In this document: in pieces, positions 14,801-25,588 of the stretch
How positions within the stretch are numbered: the stretch's first letter is position 1
Layout: each line of letters opens with the position of its first letter
DNA from: Paragordius varius
Lineage: Eukaryota; Nematomorpha
NCBI GenBank assembly: GCA_964247055.1
Contig: OZ176056.1
Span: forward strand, 3,906,001-3,970,000
DNA: 64,000 nucleotides
Direction: 5' to 3'
Program-made: the position numbers and the translations under genes
Notes under the pieces: generated by a model
Seen by the model: the letters and a program-made list of their open reading frames with translations, nothing else
Told to the model about the DNA's origin: nothing
Databases searched by the model: none

Positions 14801-17800
14801 AAACAAATTTAATGTTGTCAGATAGGAAAAAATTGTAAATTCAGCCACTTGTTCTTTTTTACCCATTGGCTATTGTATTGCTAATCAGTCAAATATAATA
14901 TGAATTAACCAACTTTAAATGTATCATTAATTATTTATATGTTTAGTGTCGGCAAATCATACAAAGTCAATTGGATATTGCCCAGGCTCTTTTGAATGAT
15001 GTCGATATAACATTACTTCGACACGATTATTATGGTAAAGGTTTCATCAAAAGGACTAAACTCAGTCCTGATGCCTACCTACAAATGGCATTACAATTGG
15101 CTTATTACAAAGTTTTTATTTTCCCGAAATTGTTTCCAATGAATTTTTTTGATTCGCTTTACATCTGAACATGTGTTTTTTTGTGTCTGGTATTGGTTTT
15201 AAAGATTTTTGGGAAAAAATTGGCTATTTTTTTCGGTTAAGTGATTTTAACCTTTTTTACAATTTTCAATAGCCTAATTTTTTGATACAATTTAAATAAC
15301 TTGCCAAACACATTTATACATATATATATTAGTAAAATGGTTAAATTAACAAAGCTTAAATTAAATAACACTGGACAACAAATTTTTCTGCCACTCGAGC
15401 TTTTTGCATTTTCTGATATTTACTATCATTTTAACAGTAAATCTGAAATAAAAATTATAACTCGTTGGAAGAATTTTGTATAATTTGATTTTTTTGATTA
15501 TGCGCCCTCTTTATCAAAATTTTACTAAAAAATATTTTTCTTTCAAAATATACAAGTAATGCCCATTTGTAATATATCATTCGAAAGAGTAATAAAAACT
15601 CTATAAAATGCATACTAATATGTTTTACATCGACAGTTAATATTGGACACAAAGAGCGACAAACGCGCGAAGCGAGAGCATTTTTTTAATTATTATATTT
15701 TTAAAACTAATGGATGAAAATAGCTCAAACTTTGTTTAGATGGTGATGAATGTCCAAAAAAGATAATACAAGAAAGTTTTTTTGATTAAAACATTTTTTT
15801 ATTGCTTTTATGTCACTCAAAACAGCCATTTTTAAGTTTTTTGTTTTTTAAAAATTACCATCTCATCAATATTAATTTATTTTCTTTACGAGGCTGATAA
15901 TTTCGAAATTTTAAAGATAAAAACAAAGTTAAAGGTATTTTTTATCTTTTTTAGCCATTATGTAATAAATTTACAGTTATAACTATGCATTTTAGTATCC
16001 ACTAGGCAAAATATTTATGATAATAATAATTTTTATTAAAAAAGCAAACCAAAATTTTTTCAATCATTTTTTTTAAATTAAATACTAATATAACCCTAAT
16101 AAATATATTAAAATAATTTATATGATTTTCAAATTAGTTTGTTTGTAAAAATTCTTGACTTATTTAAGGATTGAAAATTTCGACCATTTAAATCCAAATA
16201 ACTTTTACATCCGATTGATTTAAATGACTTACTACCATTTAAAAGATGCAGTTTTTTGCATTCTTTCGAATGATATAAAATACATGGCTTCATATCTAAA
16301 ACTTTTAATTTTCGAAATTTCGAGTTTAATGTTAAATCGGGGCCAAAAATTATCGATAAACTCTAATATAAAAAATTTTTTGCATGCTAGACCAATTTTC
16401 TTTTCAGATATACTAATTATGTACTTTAATGAAATAAATTTTAAATTCACAAGAATGGCAGTTAAAAATAGTTAAAATTTGTTGTCTAGTGTAATTAATC
16501 ATTATAAAGTGTATAGGTATTAGCTTTAAAAAAAATATTTGAAATCGTAATTCCAGTTCTATAACAAATTTGGAACCATTTTTGCTTTACCAAAATCATT
16601 TCCAAAGTATTTTATGGTGTTTTTTTGTTAGTTGCATGATAATATAAATATATATTATATATATATCATTTACAATAAATTATGTATTTTTTAAGAAAAA
16701 AATTACGTATAATTTATAAAAAATAAAATTACGTTTAAAATTAATAAATACTGGAAAAATAAACTATGCTATAAGAATATATTTCTTTTTATTAATGTGT
16801 TATATTAGTTCGAAAATACTAACATATTTTTAGGGTAAATTTAAATAGTTCAAGGGAGAATTTGATTCGTTTAAGGGTGAATTTGAATTGTAAATAATAT
16901 ATATATATTAATAAAATTTTAGGATAAACACAGATTTGATTTGACTTATGAGGCATCTATGACTCGACTCTTTCGTGAAGGCAGAACCGAAACGGTACGA
17001 ACAGTTTCTCAGGAATCTTGTGAATGGGTTCTCTCCATGTTAAATCCCGAGATTTCGGTAAAAAAATTTTAACTTTTTAAGTTTAAGTTTTTTTTATTAA
17101 AATATAAAAATAGTTTTTTTGTGTTATTGTTAGCGTTTAAATTGGGCCATGATCACAACGTAGTTGTATTTGATTACTAAAATATTTATTAATCTTTATA
17201 CAATGGTTAATTTATAATTATATAAAAATATATATGTATAAAGAACAAGCTGTTCATATATTATTGAAATTAATGTATAAAATTCCACTTTTTACCGATG
17301 TAAATGCCCATTTTTTTATTAAAAGCAAGGATAATTAAATGAAATATTGATTGAAGTAGCAAATTTAAAACAATGCTACTAATTGTAAATCACTAAAGGG
17401 GATTATTATTATATGAATGCTTAAAAAAATCTATGTATAAAATTTGTGAAATATTGTAAAAAAATTTAATAGAGCCTGCGTTTATAAAGATTTATGCCAT
17501 TTTGACTTTAGAATGTCCTTGAACATTTCAAGTTGGTCCTTAAATTATTTAAATTTGGATAACGATAATATTTGCATTTATTTTTTTATTTTATTGTTTT
17601 TTAACCTTCTTTTCTTTATTTATTATATATTTATTGATTTAAAAATAAATTTTTTTATTCAACACTTTTTTTGTTTCAAACTAATTTAACTAATATAAAA
17701 AATAATACCTTACAAATGTTTTTAACAATTAATTGTTAATAATAACCTAGAAAATTTATATATTGTTAATTTACGTGTTTACTTATGAATATAAAAATAT

Positions 17801-20313
17801 TTTTTGAAAAAGTAAAAAAGATATACGGTTTCTGAATGATTAAAAATGATATTGATTTAATAGTTATTGTTAAATAAAGAAAATAGGTTAAAAATGATAA
17901 GAATGAATAATAAACGATTTGATTGATAAAAGTTAAAAACAAAACTAAAATCAAGGACCAACTTAAAATGTTCAAGGACCAACTTGAAGTATTCAAGAAC
18001 CAACTCGAAATGTTAAAGGACCAACTTGAAGTGTTCAAAGACCAACTTGAAATGTTTAGACTTGAAGTGTTCAAAGACCAACTTGAAATGTTTAGACTTG
18101 AAGTGTTCAAGAACTTGAAATGTTCAAGGACACTCTTGAAGTGCAAATGGTATATATTAATCATTTATTTCCAGAATAAAAATGCCATTATTATTGTTTT
18201 TGATTTAAAATTAAGCTAAAATGCTTATATGATAAAAATATAAGTTTTAATATTCGACTTTTATTGTGGTAAAGTTTTTATCAAAAAAAGTGTAAATTTT
18301 GCTACTATATTATAATTATTTTTGATTTGAAACATTTTTTCAGAATCAAGAAAGAGCCCGGCTCCTTAAACGAGCGTGTGAACACCATGTGATGGCTTAC
18401 AAATACGCTATGACTGGGAATGGGATAGACAGACATTTATTTTGTCTTTATGTCCTTTGCAAATATTTCGAACAAAAACAGGTGGCATCACGTCAAAAGA
18501 AACAACATAATAGCAACAATAATAAATTATTGTTGAATAATGCAAAAATTGTGGAAAATAGTGTTAAATCTGATGGAGGACTTTCGACAAATGATATTGG
18601 CACTAAGACTGTTACAGACGAAAAGGAAATGAAAAGTGATGAACACCATTACACATCTGAAGTATAAATATATATGTATATATGTTAGGGTAGTTTTGAC
18701 GAGTTTTTTCGTTTTATTTTTTTGTGACATGTTTTAGTAGTATAAAATGTGTTTGATTTTTAATATCGTCTTAAACGACCATTTTTTTATTGAAACAACA
18801 TTCCTACTTGATATATATGATTTTAACGTTGTTTTGATGAAGATTGGTTATAATATTCTTCTTGCTTTTACGCAAAACAGAAATTTATGGATGACATTAC
18901 AGTGAAAGAATTATCACCTTTTCTTAAAAAAGTCTTGAGTGAACCCTGGAAACTTTCAACTAGTCAGGTATATATTATAATATTTTCCAAAAAAATAAAA
19001 TTTAATATAAATAATCAAGAATAAACCATGATTTTTTACAATAACTTATCGTTTGGAAATGTGAAATACTGAATAAAGATAATTGGTTTATTTGAAAAAA
19101 TAGACGAGTATATGTTTGAAATAATATATATATCTCATTTTTTTATCAGTACTTATGTTTTATATTAATAAATTTTAATTATCTTAATATGTTTTAACCC
19201 TAACTTATCTTAATTATTAGACTACACATTTGAGTGCTGAAAAATTTGATTTCGATACCCATAAACACGTAATATCAGCCGGTGGGGGCTTTGGACCGGT
19301 ATACATAGTTATATAAATTTAATTTCCTTTTTATTTAAAATTGATTTATTAAATACTGATTATTATTCATTTTACTTTTTAACGCTAACAACGCACGGAC
19401 ATTTTTTATAGTGTCCGAAACCGTATTCACTTTTTATTAAATAAATTTCCATATATTATAAGATATATTTAGCTAGCTATTTAAATATAAAAACTGCATA
19501 GCAAAATTCTTAATAACGTATTTTCATATATTAAATAATTTAACCACTTTTTTTAGGAATATATTATTTATGATATAATAGTTTCGAAACTCAAAAATTT
19601 AAAAATAGTCAAGAAAAATGATTTTTTTACATAATATAGGTTGCTGATGACGGATATGGCGTTTCTTATATTATTGCGGGCGAAAATGCAATCTATTTTC
19701 ATATATCTAGCAAAAAAAGCTCTCCCTCTACGGTATTTTTATTATTATTTTAAATATTAATAATTAATGATAAAAATATACTTATTTATTGTCAAAATAT
19801 ATAATATAAATTAATATATCATTTACAGTTCAAATTCACTCTTGAACAATTCAAATTCACCCTACAATATATCAAGGGTTTATTAAGATTAAAAATTATT
19901 ATATTTTTTATGTTTTTAAAAAATAATATTTTTATAAAAATTTAAATAACAATGAAAAAATAATAAACTTCGCCATTAAGATATATTTAATGTTAACGAT
20001 GAGTTATAATAGTCCAATTTATTTTTAGGGTGAATTTGAGTTGTAAATGTTATATATAAAATTATTTACTAACTACAAGTTTTTAAGGTAAACACCATTA
20101 CTTTATTGGAGAGTCTCTGCAAAATAATATGAATATTTATCCGAATCTAGAACACATTACAATTTCATATTTTGCCATATTTTTAATTTAATGTTATTAA
20201 AATTATATTTTTTCCTTGTGGCATTTTAGGATTCTCATCGCTTTAAACAGCACATATCACAAGCTTTGATGGATATGAAAGAGCTTATGGAAACTAACTT
20301 GACTACTAAATGA
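3323..20313 (+). CDS. CPT1: Carnitine O-palmitoyltransferase 1 (23 exons)
   Basis: Transfers long-chain acyl groups from CoA to carnitine at the outer mitochondrial membrane, the malonyl-CoA-controlled entry step of beta-oxidation. Exons: 3323-3463, 4407-4546, 5152-5314, 5995-6096, 6925-7062, 7148-7225, 7574-7681, 8307-8391, 8963-9077, 9634-9714, 11332-11407, 11524-11571, 12191-12298, 12390-12415, 12520-12582, 13352-13439, 14947-15111, 16923-17057, 18344-18661, 18881-18967, 19221-19298, 19640-19732, 20230-20313. All junctions are GT-AG and phases match, giving 839 aa. The N-terminus MAEAH keeps Glu3 and His5, which in the mammalian enzyme are needed for malonyl-CoA inhibition. Two membrane segments lie at about residues 48-75 and 95-125. 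The catalytic His is His468 in FNAEHSWADAP; LSTSQ is at 751-755 and [12 protein letters not shown] is intact. An extra hydrophilic stretch (667-726) is absent from vertebrate CPT1. Without it the length is 779 aa, close to the family norm. Confidence 0.97.
5375..5935 (+). repeat. Three-copy tandem duplication in CPT1 intron 3
   Basis: A unit of about 160-190 bp recurs three times (near 5375, 5605 and 5780). Each copy contains GAGTTACTTTTT or GCGTTACTTTTT, ATATTTAGGATGTATTTA and AGTGGACAC or AGTGAACAC. The third copy has been expanded by a (TA)n run at about 5859-5900. Non-coding. Confidence 0.75.
6436..6790. mobile_element. MITE family A, copy 1 (CPT1 intron 4)
   Basis: The left arm has about five 21-bp units of the type AATTCAAATTCACCC. 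The centre is the A/T-rich core shared with the other copies, and the right end is GGGTGAATTT ... AAATGGTATA. The outermost left end is degenerate. Family A copies also lie at 7703, 16663, 19815, 42607, 43384, 44737 and 47660. Confidence 0.75.
7703..7970. mobile_element. MITE family A, copy 2 (CPT1 intron 7)
   Basis: About 268 bp with clean ends: TATACCATTTACAGTTC at the left and GAAATGTAAATGGTATA at the right. Subterminal CAAATTCACCC units are present on both sides. It begins 22 bp after the exon 7 splice donor. No coding potential; TA is the likely target duplication. Confidence 0.85.
9213..9435. mobile_element. MITE family C, copy 1 (palindromic)
   Basis: Near-complete inverted repeat. 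TTATTTCACACAATAGTTAGGCAATTTGC at the left (only part quoted: TTAGGCAATTTGC) pairs with GCAAATTGTCCAA at the right, and ATTTTGTTGTTTTT pairs with AAAAACAACAAAAT. The centre is TTTTTTTCCGTCTTACAT. A second copy lies at 23278-23476. Confidence 0.75.
10061..11275 (+). pseudogene. Penelope-like element fragments in CPT1 intron 10
   Basis: Plus-strand frames at 10185-10400, 10370-10860 and on to about 11270 carry Penelope-like element signatures. These include [30 protein letters not shown] followed by [29 protein letters not shown] and [16 protein letters not shown], the last being the start of the reverse transcriptase region. Frames are broken by shifts near 10370 and 10857 and by a stop near 10988. 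The core RT catalytic motifs and the GIY-YIG endonuclease are missing. A second copy of the TSSHV segment (10061-10165) lies on the opposite strand, so the insertion is flanked by an inverted pair. Inactive. Confidence 0.8.
11737..11797. repeat. (TA)n microsatellite
   Basis: Long uninterrupted (TA)n run in CPT1 intron 12. Others lie at about 5859-5900, 8080-8107, 11607-11640, 20973-21012, 27159-27182, 43279-43319, 51078-51102, 54829-54851 and 55977-55995. TA is also the likely target of the Tc1-type elements in this window. Confidence 0.9.
12778..12975. mobile_element. hAT-like relic in CPT1 intron 15
   Basis: Ends GTGTCCAACATGGCGATC and CTGTGTTGGACATCCCTG form the same inverted ends as the relic at 298-583. 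No coding sequence. A tandem duplication follows (about 12975-13300), with two copies of a segment containing AATATATTAAATTCTTTATA. Confidence 0.55.
13625..14745 (+). repeat. Tandem duplication of about 560 bp in CPT1 intron 16
   Basis: The segment starting near 13630 and the one starting near 14190 align along their length. Shared blocks include AAATCTGATTGGAT, CATCGTCCCTCTATGCTATA, GGTACTCGATGGTATTTGGT and CAGTATGAACATTAATGTT or a close form of it. Divergence is moderate. Non-coding. Confidence 0.75.
15368..16492. mobile_element. Possible non-autonomous DNA element in CPT1 intron 17
   Basis: ACACTGGACAACAAATTT at the left and AAATTTGTTGTCTAGTGT at the right form imperfect inverted ends about 1.1 kb apart. 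The interior is A/T-rich apart from a GC patch near 15650 (CGACAAACGCGCGAAGCGAG). No transposase frame was seen. Superfamily not determined. Confidence 0.45.
16663..16902. mobile_element. MITE family A, copy 3 (CPT1 intron 17)
   Basis: Left end TATATCATTTACAATAAATT; right end AGGGTGAATTTGAATTGTAAAT. The left arm has lost its CACCC units, while the right arm keeps three. The right end lies about 20 bp from the acceptor of CPT1 exon 18, so element sequence sits where the branch point should be. Confidence 0.7.
17493..18154. mobile_element. MITE family T, copy 1 (CPT1 intron 18)
   Basis: About 660 bp. The left end TATGCCATTTTGACTTTAGA and the right end CTTGAAGTGCAAATGGTATA are an imperfect inverted pair. 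The right arm is an array of about nine 21-bp units of the form GGACCAACTTGAAATGTTCA; the left arm has only about two. The array leaves both strands open for more than 100 codons, but these are not genes. A nested second copy lies at 31291-31805. Confidence 0.75.
19815..20054. mobile_element. MITE family A, copy 4 (CPT1 intron 22)
   Basis: Left end TATATCATTTACAGTTC with two 21-bp CAAATTCAC units; right end AGGGTGAATTTGAG followed by TGTAAATGTTATA. Same A/T-rich core as the other family A copies. Confidence 0.8.
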
Positions 20314-20971
20314 ATCAAAAACCACATATAATAATTTTATAGTGCTAAAATAATTTTGTAATTCCGCTTTTATAGCTTAAAATTAAATTTTTAAAAAAGT
20401 TGAATTTATGCGCTTATAATACTCATACCATGTTCATATATATATTTACATTTATAATTTTATAATATTAATTTTACCATTGCACAAAACCAAAAATTAA
20501 TAATCAGTATTAGAGTTGTATATTTATATTTTATGTAATTTTAAAATTTTATGAAATTATTTATATATAACAAAGCTTTATTTTTACAATATACTCAACA
20601 TTACTAATATTTACATTTACAAATGCTTTATCCGTATATTTAAATCTAAAATTAACATTCTATGGTACAATATAAATCAACAAAGTCACAATGCAATAAT
20701 GCTAAATTATATTTTTAATGATAACATCTTTCTTTATAATAAAAACATATTTTATTATAAATTATTTTAATTTTAATATAACTCGATAAAATCTAAGGTG
20801 CAAAAGGAGAGTGTAGGTGTATTTATCCGGGTTGCATATTAAACGAAAAAATAATTTATGTTTTGTCAGGACAATCGTTTTTTTATTTTTTGCCTCTTGA
20901 TTTTATATAAAACAATGCATCTCCCCAATGTTTATAAAAGTCATTAAGATTATATGAATAGTTTTCCAAAT

Positions 20972-21015
<44 letters not shown>

Positions 21016-22552
21016 CATTGTAATCCAGTTTTATTTCCACTTAAGTAAACGCTTTATCACTTACTTTTTTAAGGCGATTTATTCATTTTGTCTGTTGTAC
21101 GATTTAAAAAAGGTTTTAGCATCTTATGGCGGTTAATGATCAGGTACAAAATTTACATTGAAGTTTTGTTGAACGCTAAAGAATGCTTCTTTAAATATTG
21201 AGATATTTGAAAGTGTCATACATATTAATAATTCAGGAGGTTTTAAATTCCCTTCTGACTTTGATATTAAGTTTTTAAGAATAAAAAATTTAATTTATCA
21301 TTTATGATATTTTAGTTGACCAGTCTAAAATTTATTTTCAAGATAAATGGATGTGTATCGGTTAAATATAACTCTATTTGCGAATATTGGTATTTTAATT
21401 AAGAAAAAACAAATTTTCATGTTATATTTTATTGCTTTGGGATAACTCCCTCGTTTTAGAGGGGTAAATTGCGACTTTTTGATCTGAAGATTTGTATGCC
21501 TCAGTTTTAAAAAATACGTTCCTTATAAACCAATTTTACTTATGGTAACATCTAACGAATCTTTTAACCGAATTTTGAAATGATATAAATCTCAGCATTG
21601 AACATAAGTAAATATCTAAAAGCATATTCTTAAGTTTTTACCATGTTACAAACTATAAAATACGTTTTTTATTTTCATTAAAGAATTGGATTTTTTCAAA
21701 ACTTATTTGATGACAAATCCATCTTATATATTGTTATCGACCAAGATTTTAACGATTATTTTGCGAAAACTTGCTCATATTAGAGGGGTTAATATTAATT
21801 TTGGATCCACATCTAAAATGTTTAGCTTTTCATAATATATAGGAGTTTATATATTTTCATGTCTTTTTTGGAATGAAGCATTTAGCTTTTACCAAATTTA
21901 ATATATAGGCTAACTTCGTGAATATGGATTACCAGAGCAAATAACTTTTTTAAATCCCTTGTAAACCCCAAAACCAAAAGCACCACTAGAATATTGATAC
22001 ATTTTCTATCATTCAATCGGAATGTTGTGTAAAACCAATTTGTTATAACTTAATTGTTTTTGTTAACTTAACTTAATTGACCTTATATTAGTTAACTACG
22101 AAAATATAATAATATCTTTCTCGCTCACCTTAGTGCATAATACACCTTTGTCCTTGTTACGCTAAAAATGTATTCTTGGTTGTGAAAGCTTTCACCTAAA
22201 TACTGTAATATTAAACCTTATGCAAATATATAACTTGGTTGTGAATGCTTTCATCTAAATATTGTAATATTTAACCTTATGCAAAAATGCAACCTTGCTC
22301 TAAAATTATATATAATGCAATATATTTTATACAGAAGATATATATAATTTTTTATGCTATAATAAATTCCTTTTCGCTTTTTACAGTCTTAATCTCATTA
22401 TTTTATTTCTTAGTTGTCCTCGTTTGGTGCAAAAATGTCAATAAATTCTGAAATAAGAGTTTACGAATATAATATTTGTTTTATTTTACAACTTTTTCCC
22501 ATAGTGGAATTAAACAATATACCAATATATTAAGTATTCAAAGATTTATTTA
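20314..22552. other. Non-coding region between CPT1 and the 75-aa gene
   Basis: No supported exon. The CPT1 3' UTR starts here. Features seen are a (TA)n run (20973-21012), a diverged copy of the fold-back repeat (about 21530-22020; GGAATGAAGCATTTAGCTTT, CCAAAACCAAAAGCACCA, TTGATACATTTTC) and a two-copy tandem repeat of about 65 bp (22172-22300, TTGGTTGTGAAAGCTTTCA and a variant). Confidence 0.65.
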
Positions 22553-24849
22553 CTAATAATATAGTATTGAATATCGGGCTAAATTGTAAATGTTGTTTTC
22601 GACATTGATTTGAGCTTGGAGTAGTTTTTTCACCATATCAACGATAGCTTTACCAATTTTTGGATCGGGTCGATTATAGGAATAAAAAGTTGGACCTGGA
22701 AAATCAAAATGGAATATGATAGTTTAATCACAAGAAAACTAAAAATTTAAATCAACGAAAAAATTGAAAAATTTGGATATTTTTTATTAACATGTCTCGA
22801 TGGCCTAATCCAGTATATGCCAATCTTTTTTTTGTTCACGCCCACCAAATTGATATAAAAAATCCCTTCACCACCCCTCCCCCCCACCAAAAAAATGCAA
22901 AATTATAATAGAAAATGATCAGTGAGATCCTTGTATTGCAATTATTTTATCGGTTTTAAAAAAAATATATTAGCCTATATAATAATATTACAGAGCCATC
23001 TGTAGCGAAATCGCATTGGCTTATACAATGATATGGTTCAATTTTACTGAATTAACAATTTGCAAAAAAATATCATATTTTTTCATTACTTCGGTTTTTT
23101 ACTATAGCTTTTTCAGATTCAAAATATTATGTGCTTACAAAATAAATGTACGATAAAATAAAAAAAATGGTCTAATGACTGACGATTTCAGTTATATCAA
23201 AACAAAATTAGCCAAAAATCTTATATTATAATTATCTTAATGATTAACAAAAAAATATGATAAAAAGGATCATATGTAATACATATGCATTTAAGGGTTG
23301 GTTATTTCACACTATAGTTGGGCAATAGCAACAGAGTAGGGTATGGAAACTACAAAATGTTGAACAAACATTTTTTTCCTTTCGTACATTACTTTGTTTT
23401 TTTATTCAATTTTGTTGTTTTTCCATACACTACTGTGTTGCCAATTGCCTTACTATAGTGTGTAAGCAACCAACGTATTATTAACACTTGGATACAACAC
23501 ACTCATTTTAGTCCTTCCATTCAAATTGGGGTAGTTGGATACCCCAGGCTTGTTTAAAATTAAATTCTTTAAAAAATATAGAAGAAATCGAAATCATGGC
23601 AAAATTTTGCACTTATCTAACATTAACAAACCGAAATATATAAAAAATTTTATTTAAAAATACTTGATATTACTTATTTTAAGCTAAAACCGAAAGGTAA
23701 AAATTTCGTCATCGTGGCATGTGTCAAATTTTAAAATTGAAAAATTATACAAATTAAACCGCTTTTTCTATTTGAATCAATGTTAGATGTAATTTATATA
23801 AAAAATTAGCTTTAGTTTTACCCTTAAAATTAAATAAATACGATATTTTGCAAATTGTGAAATAAAAATGGCGTCGAAGTAGTTTGAGATGGAGCTTTTT
23901 CTTCAAAACAAAATTTTATCAAGATATTTTGGCATATTTATATAATATTTATCAGATTTAAATTGGGACCGTTTCCTACAGTAGTTTTTTAAAAATATTA
24001 ATTTAAATTTAGTCTGGGGTATTTAGATACCCCAATTTGAATTGAAGTGTTAAATTAAATTATTAAAAAGCAATCAATATATACATATATATATATAAAG
24101 CATGATTAAGTATATATTGCTAGAAAGTTATTAATGATTGCCAAATGGCATATGGCTAATAATAGTCAAAGTGAAAAAATAACTATAAGCCAATAATACA
24201 GCCCTTTGTTGTATATACTATTTGGCAATAATTAATAAAATTCTGGAAATGCATACTCCTCATACTGTATGATAGTTCTTAACTAATCATATTAACAAAT
24301 AAATTTTTTTAACATTCGATATTGTGTTTCACTTCAATACAATACAATTAAAATTCATATTTATACATACAAAATGTAAAAAGACAAATAAATATTTTTT
24401 GAAAAAGTTAATTATACTTATTTCAACCCAAAACGATGTGTTATATTTTAAAAATTCAAATATTAAAGATTGTCGTATTTTTCAAAAAATATTTGTCTTT
24501 TAATGATTACGATATGTCTGCATAATTTTAATTTTTACGGTATATATCAGATTGAAAAATTTGTAATAATTTTTTGTTTTAATCAATGACCAATGTTCAC
24601 CAAATGTTTAAATACTTGCATAAAATAACTTTCAACAGCCTTTTACATCTTATGGAATAAACAAAAAACAGTGCGTATTGCAGATAATCCTTTTTTCAAA
24701 CACAAAATTCGACATTATTGTTGAATGATAAAAAAGCAAGAAGCTACTTTTTGGCCAATTCAACTTGTGTCCATTTGTCGTTTCATGTCAGGTGTATAAA
24801 ATGGCACGAGTGTTAAATTGATCGTATCCCTACATTTCACTGAAGGCAT
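22553..24849 (-). CDS. Probable two-exon gene, 75-aa protein of unknown function
   Basis: Exon 1 is 24849-24765 and exon 2 is 22695-22553, with a 2,069-bp GT-AG intron and matching phase 1, giving 75 aa. The protein begins MPSVKCRDTINLTLVPFY and continues with YSYNRPDPKIGKAIVDMV. There is no signal peptide or membrane segment, it is mildly basic, and it has one Cys. Both exons are clearly richer in G+C than their surroundings and have ordinary codon use. The exon 2 acceptor (TTTTCCAG) is good, the donor ACAA/GTTGAA is weak, and AATAAA lies about 10 bp after the stop. I do not recognise the family. Further upstream exons cannot be excluded, because the ATG is preceded by an AG. Confidence 0.5.
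23278..23476. mobile_element. MITE family C, copy 2
   Basis: Palindromic element in the intron of the 75-aa gene. GGTTATTTCACACTATAGTT at the left pairs with ACTATAGTGTGTAAGCAACC at the right, and GTATGGAAACTACAAAATGTT pairs with the region around TTGTTGTTTTTCCATAC. It abuts MITE B copy 2. Confidence 0.75.
23478..24053. mobile_element. MITE family B, copy 2
   Basis: Best-preserved member of the family. Starts TTAACACTTGGATACAACAC and ends CCAATTTGAATTGAAGTGTTAA. Just inside the right end is GGGGTATTTAGATACCCC. Non-coding, about 575 bp. Confidence 0.8.
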
Positions 24850-24946
24850 GTCTTAGTTAAACCGGTAATGACTTTTGACTAGACTAATCTGGTTAGTAAT
24901 TAGATTTTTACTTATTAACTTGGTAAGAAAAAAGTCTAAAACATAT

Positions 24947-25192
24947 TTATATCAGCGTAGCTAGGGGCGAGGAAAGGATGGCTGATACGCCGGGCGCTAT
25001 AGTTGAAAAGGCGCCGGATATTAAAAAATTTGTTTCAAAAAAATAGGTTTTCAAAAGTTATTATTTTAAATTTATATAAAACCCATTTATGACTAATGTC
25101 AACGTTTGTATTTGATTATTTTTAAAAAAATGCAAGGGGTCGCACGGAGGACGAGGGGGCGCCAGAAATGCAAGCTACGCCTCTGAATTACA
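24947..25192. mobile_element. Short hAT-like non-autonomous element
   Basis: The left end CAGCGTAGCTAGGGGCG and the right end CGCCAGAAATGCAAGCTACG followed by CCTCTG are inverted versions of a CAG-GCGTAGCT terminus common in animal hAT-type elements. The body contains GGCGC motifs and no coding frame. Confidence 0.55.
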
Positions 25193-25588
25193 TATTATCT
25201 ATATTATAAATTCTTAAATTTGTATCATTGTTTGTGGGCTAATTTTTGATATTTCGTGACAAATTTAAAAATTAAATTTACAAAGAGCAAATAAAAATAC
25301 ATTGTTATATTATAAGGTATTTTATATTTAAAGAATTTCATCATACCATATAAAATATACCTTTCATCATTTCTTCTATTTTACCTTAACCCTCTCGACA
25401 CGGGGCTTCTAATGTAAATAACCTATAACTCGCTTGATCAATTTTAAAAAACGTTAAATTCGCTGTTGACCCATTTGAACATGACCTTCGTTTATTAATT
25501 AGTTTGTATATATAAAATTTTGTCACTTACCCCATATTTAAACTAATTTTTCGTTTATTATTCCTCAAATTTATACTATATATCTGAA

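Noticed and set aside
15301-15483. 60-codon plus-strand frame in CPT1 intron 17
   Set aside because: It overlaps the left end of a putative DNA element and is of chance length.
17766-18219. Frames of 132 and 98 codons with repeated SLNTSSW or KDQLEMF
   Set aside because: They are by-products of the 21-bp array of MITE T in CPT1 intron 18.
20954-21136. 60-codon frame beginning in a (TA)n run
   Set aside because: The first half is microsatellite translation and nothing supports the rest.
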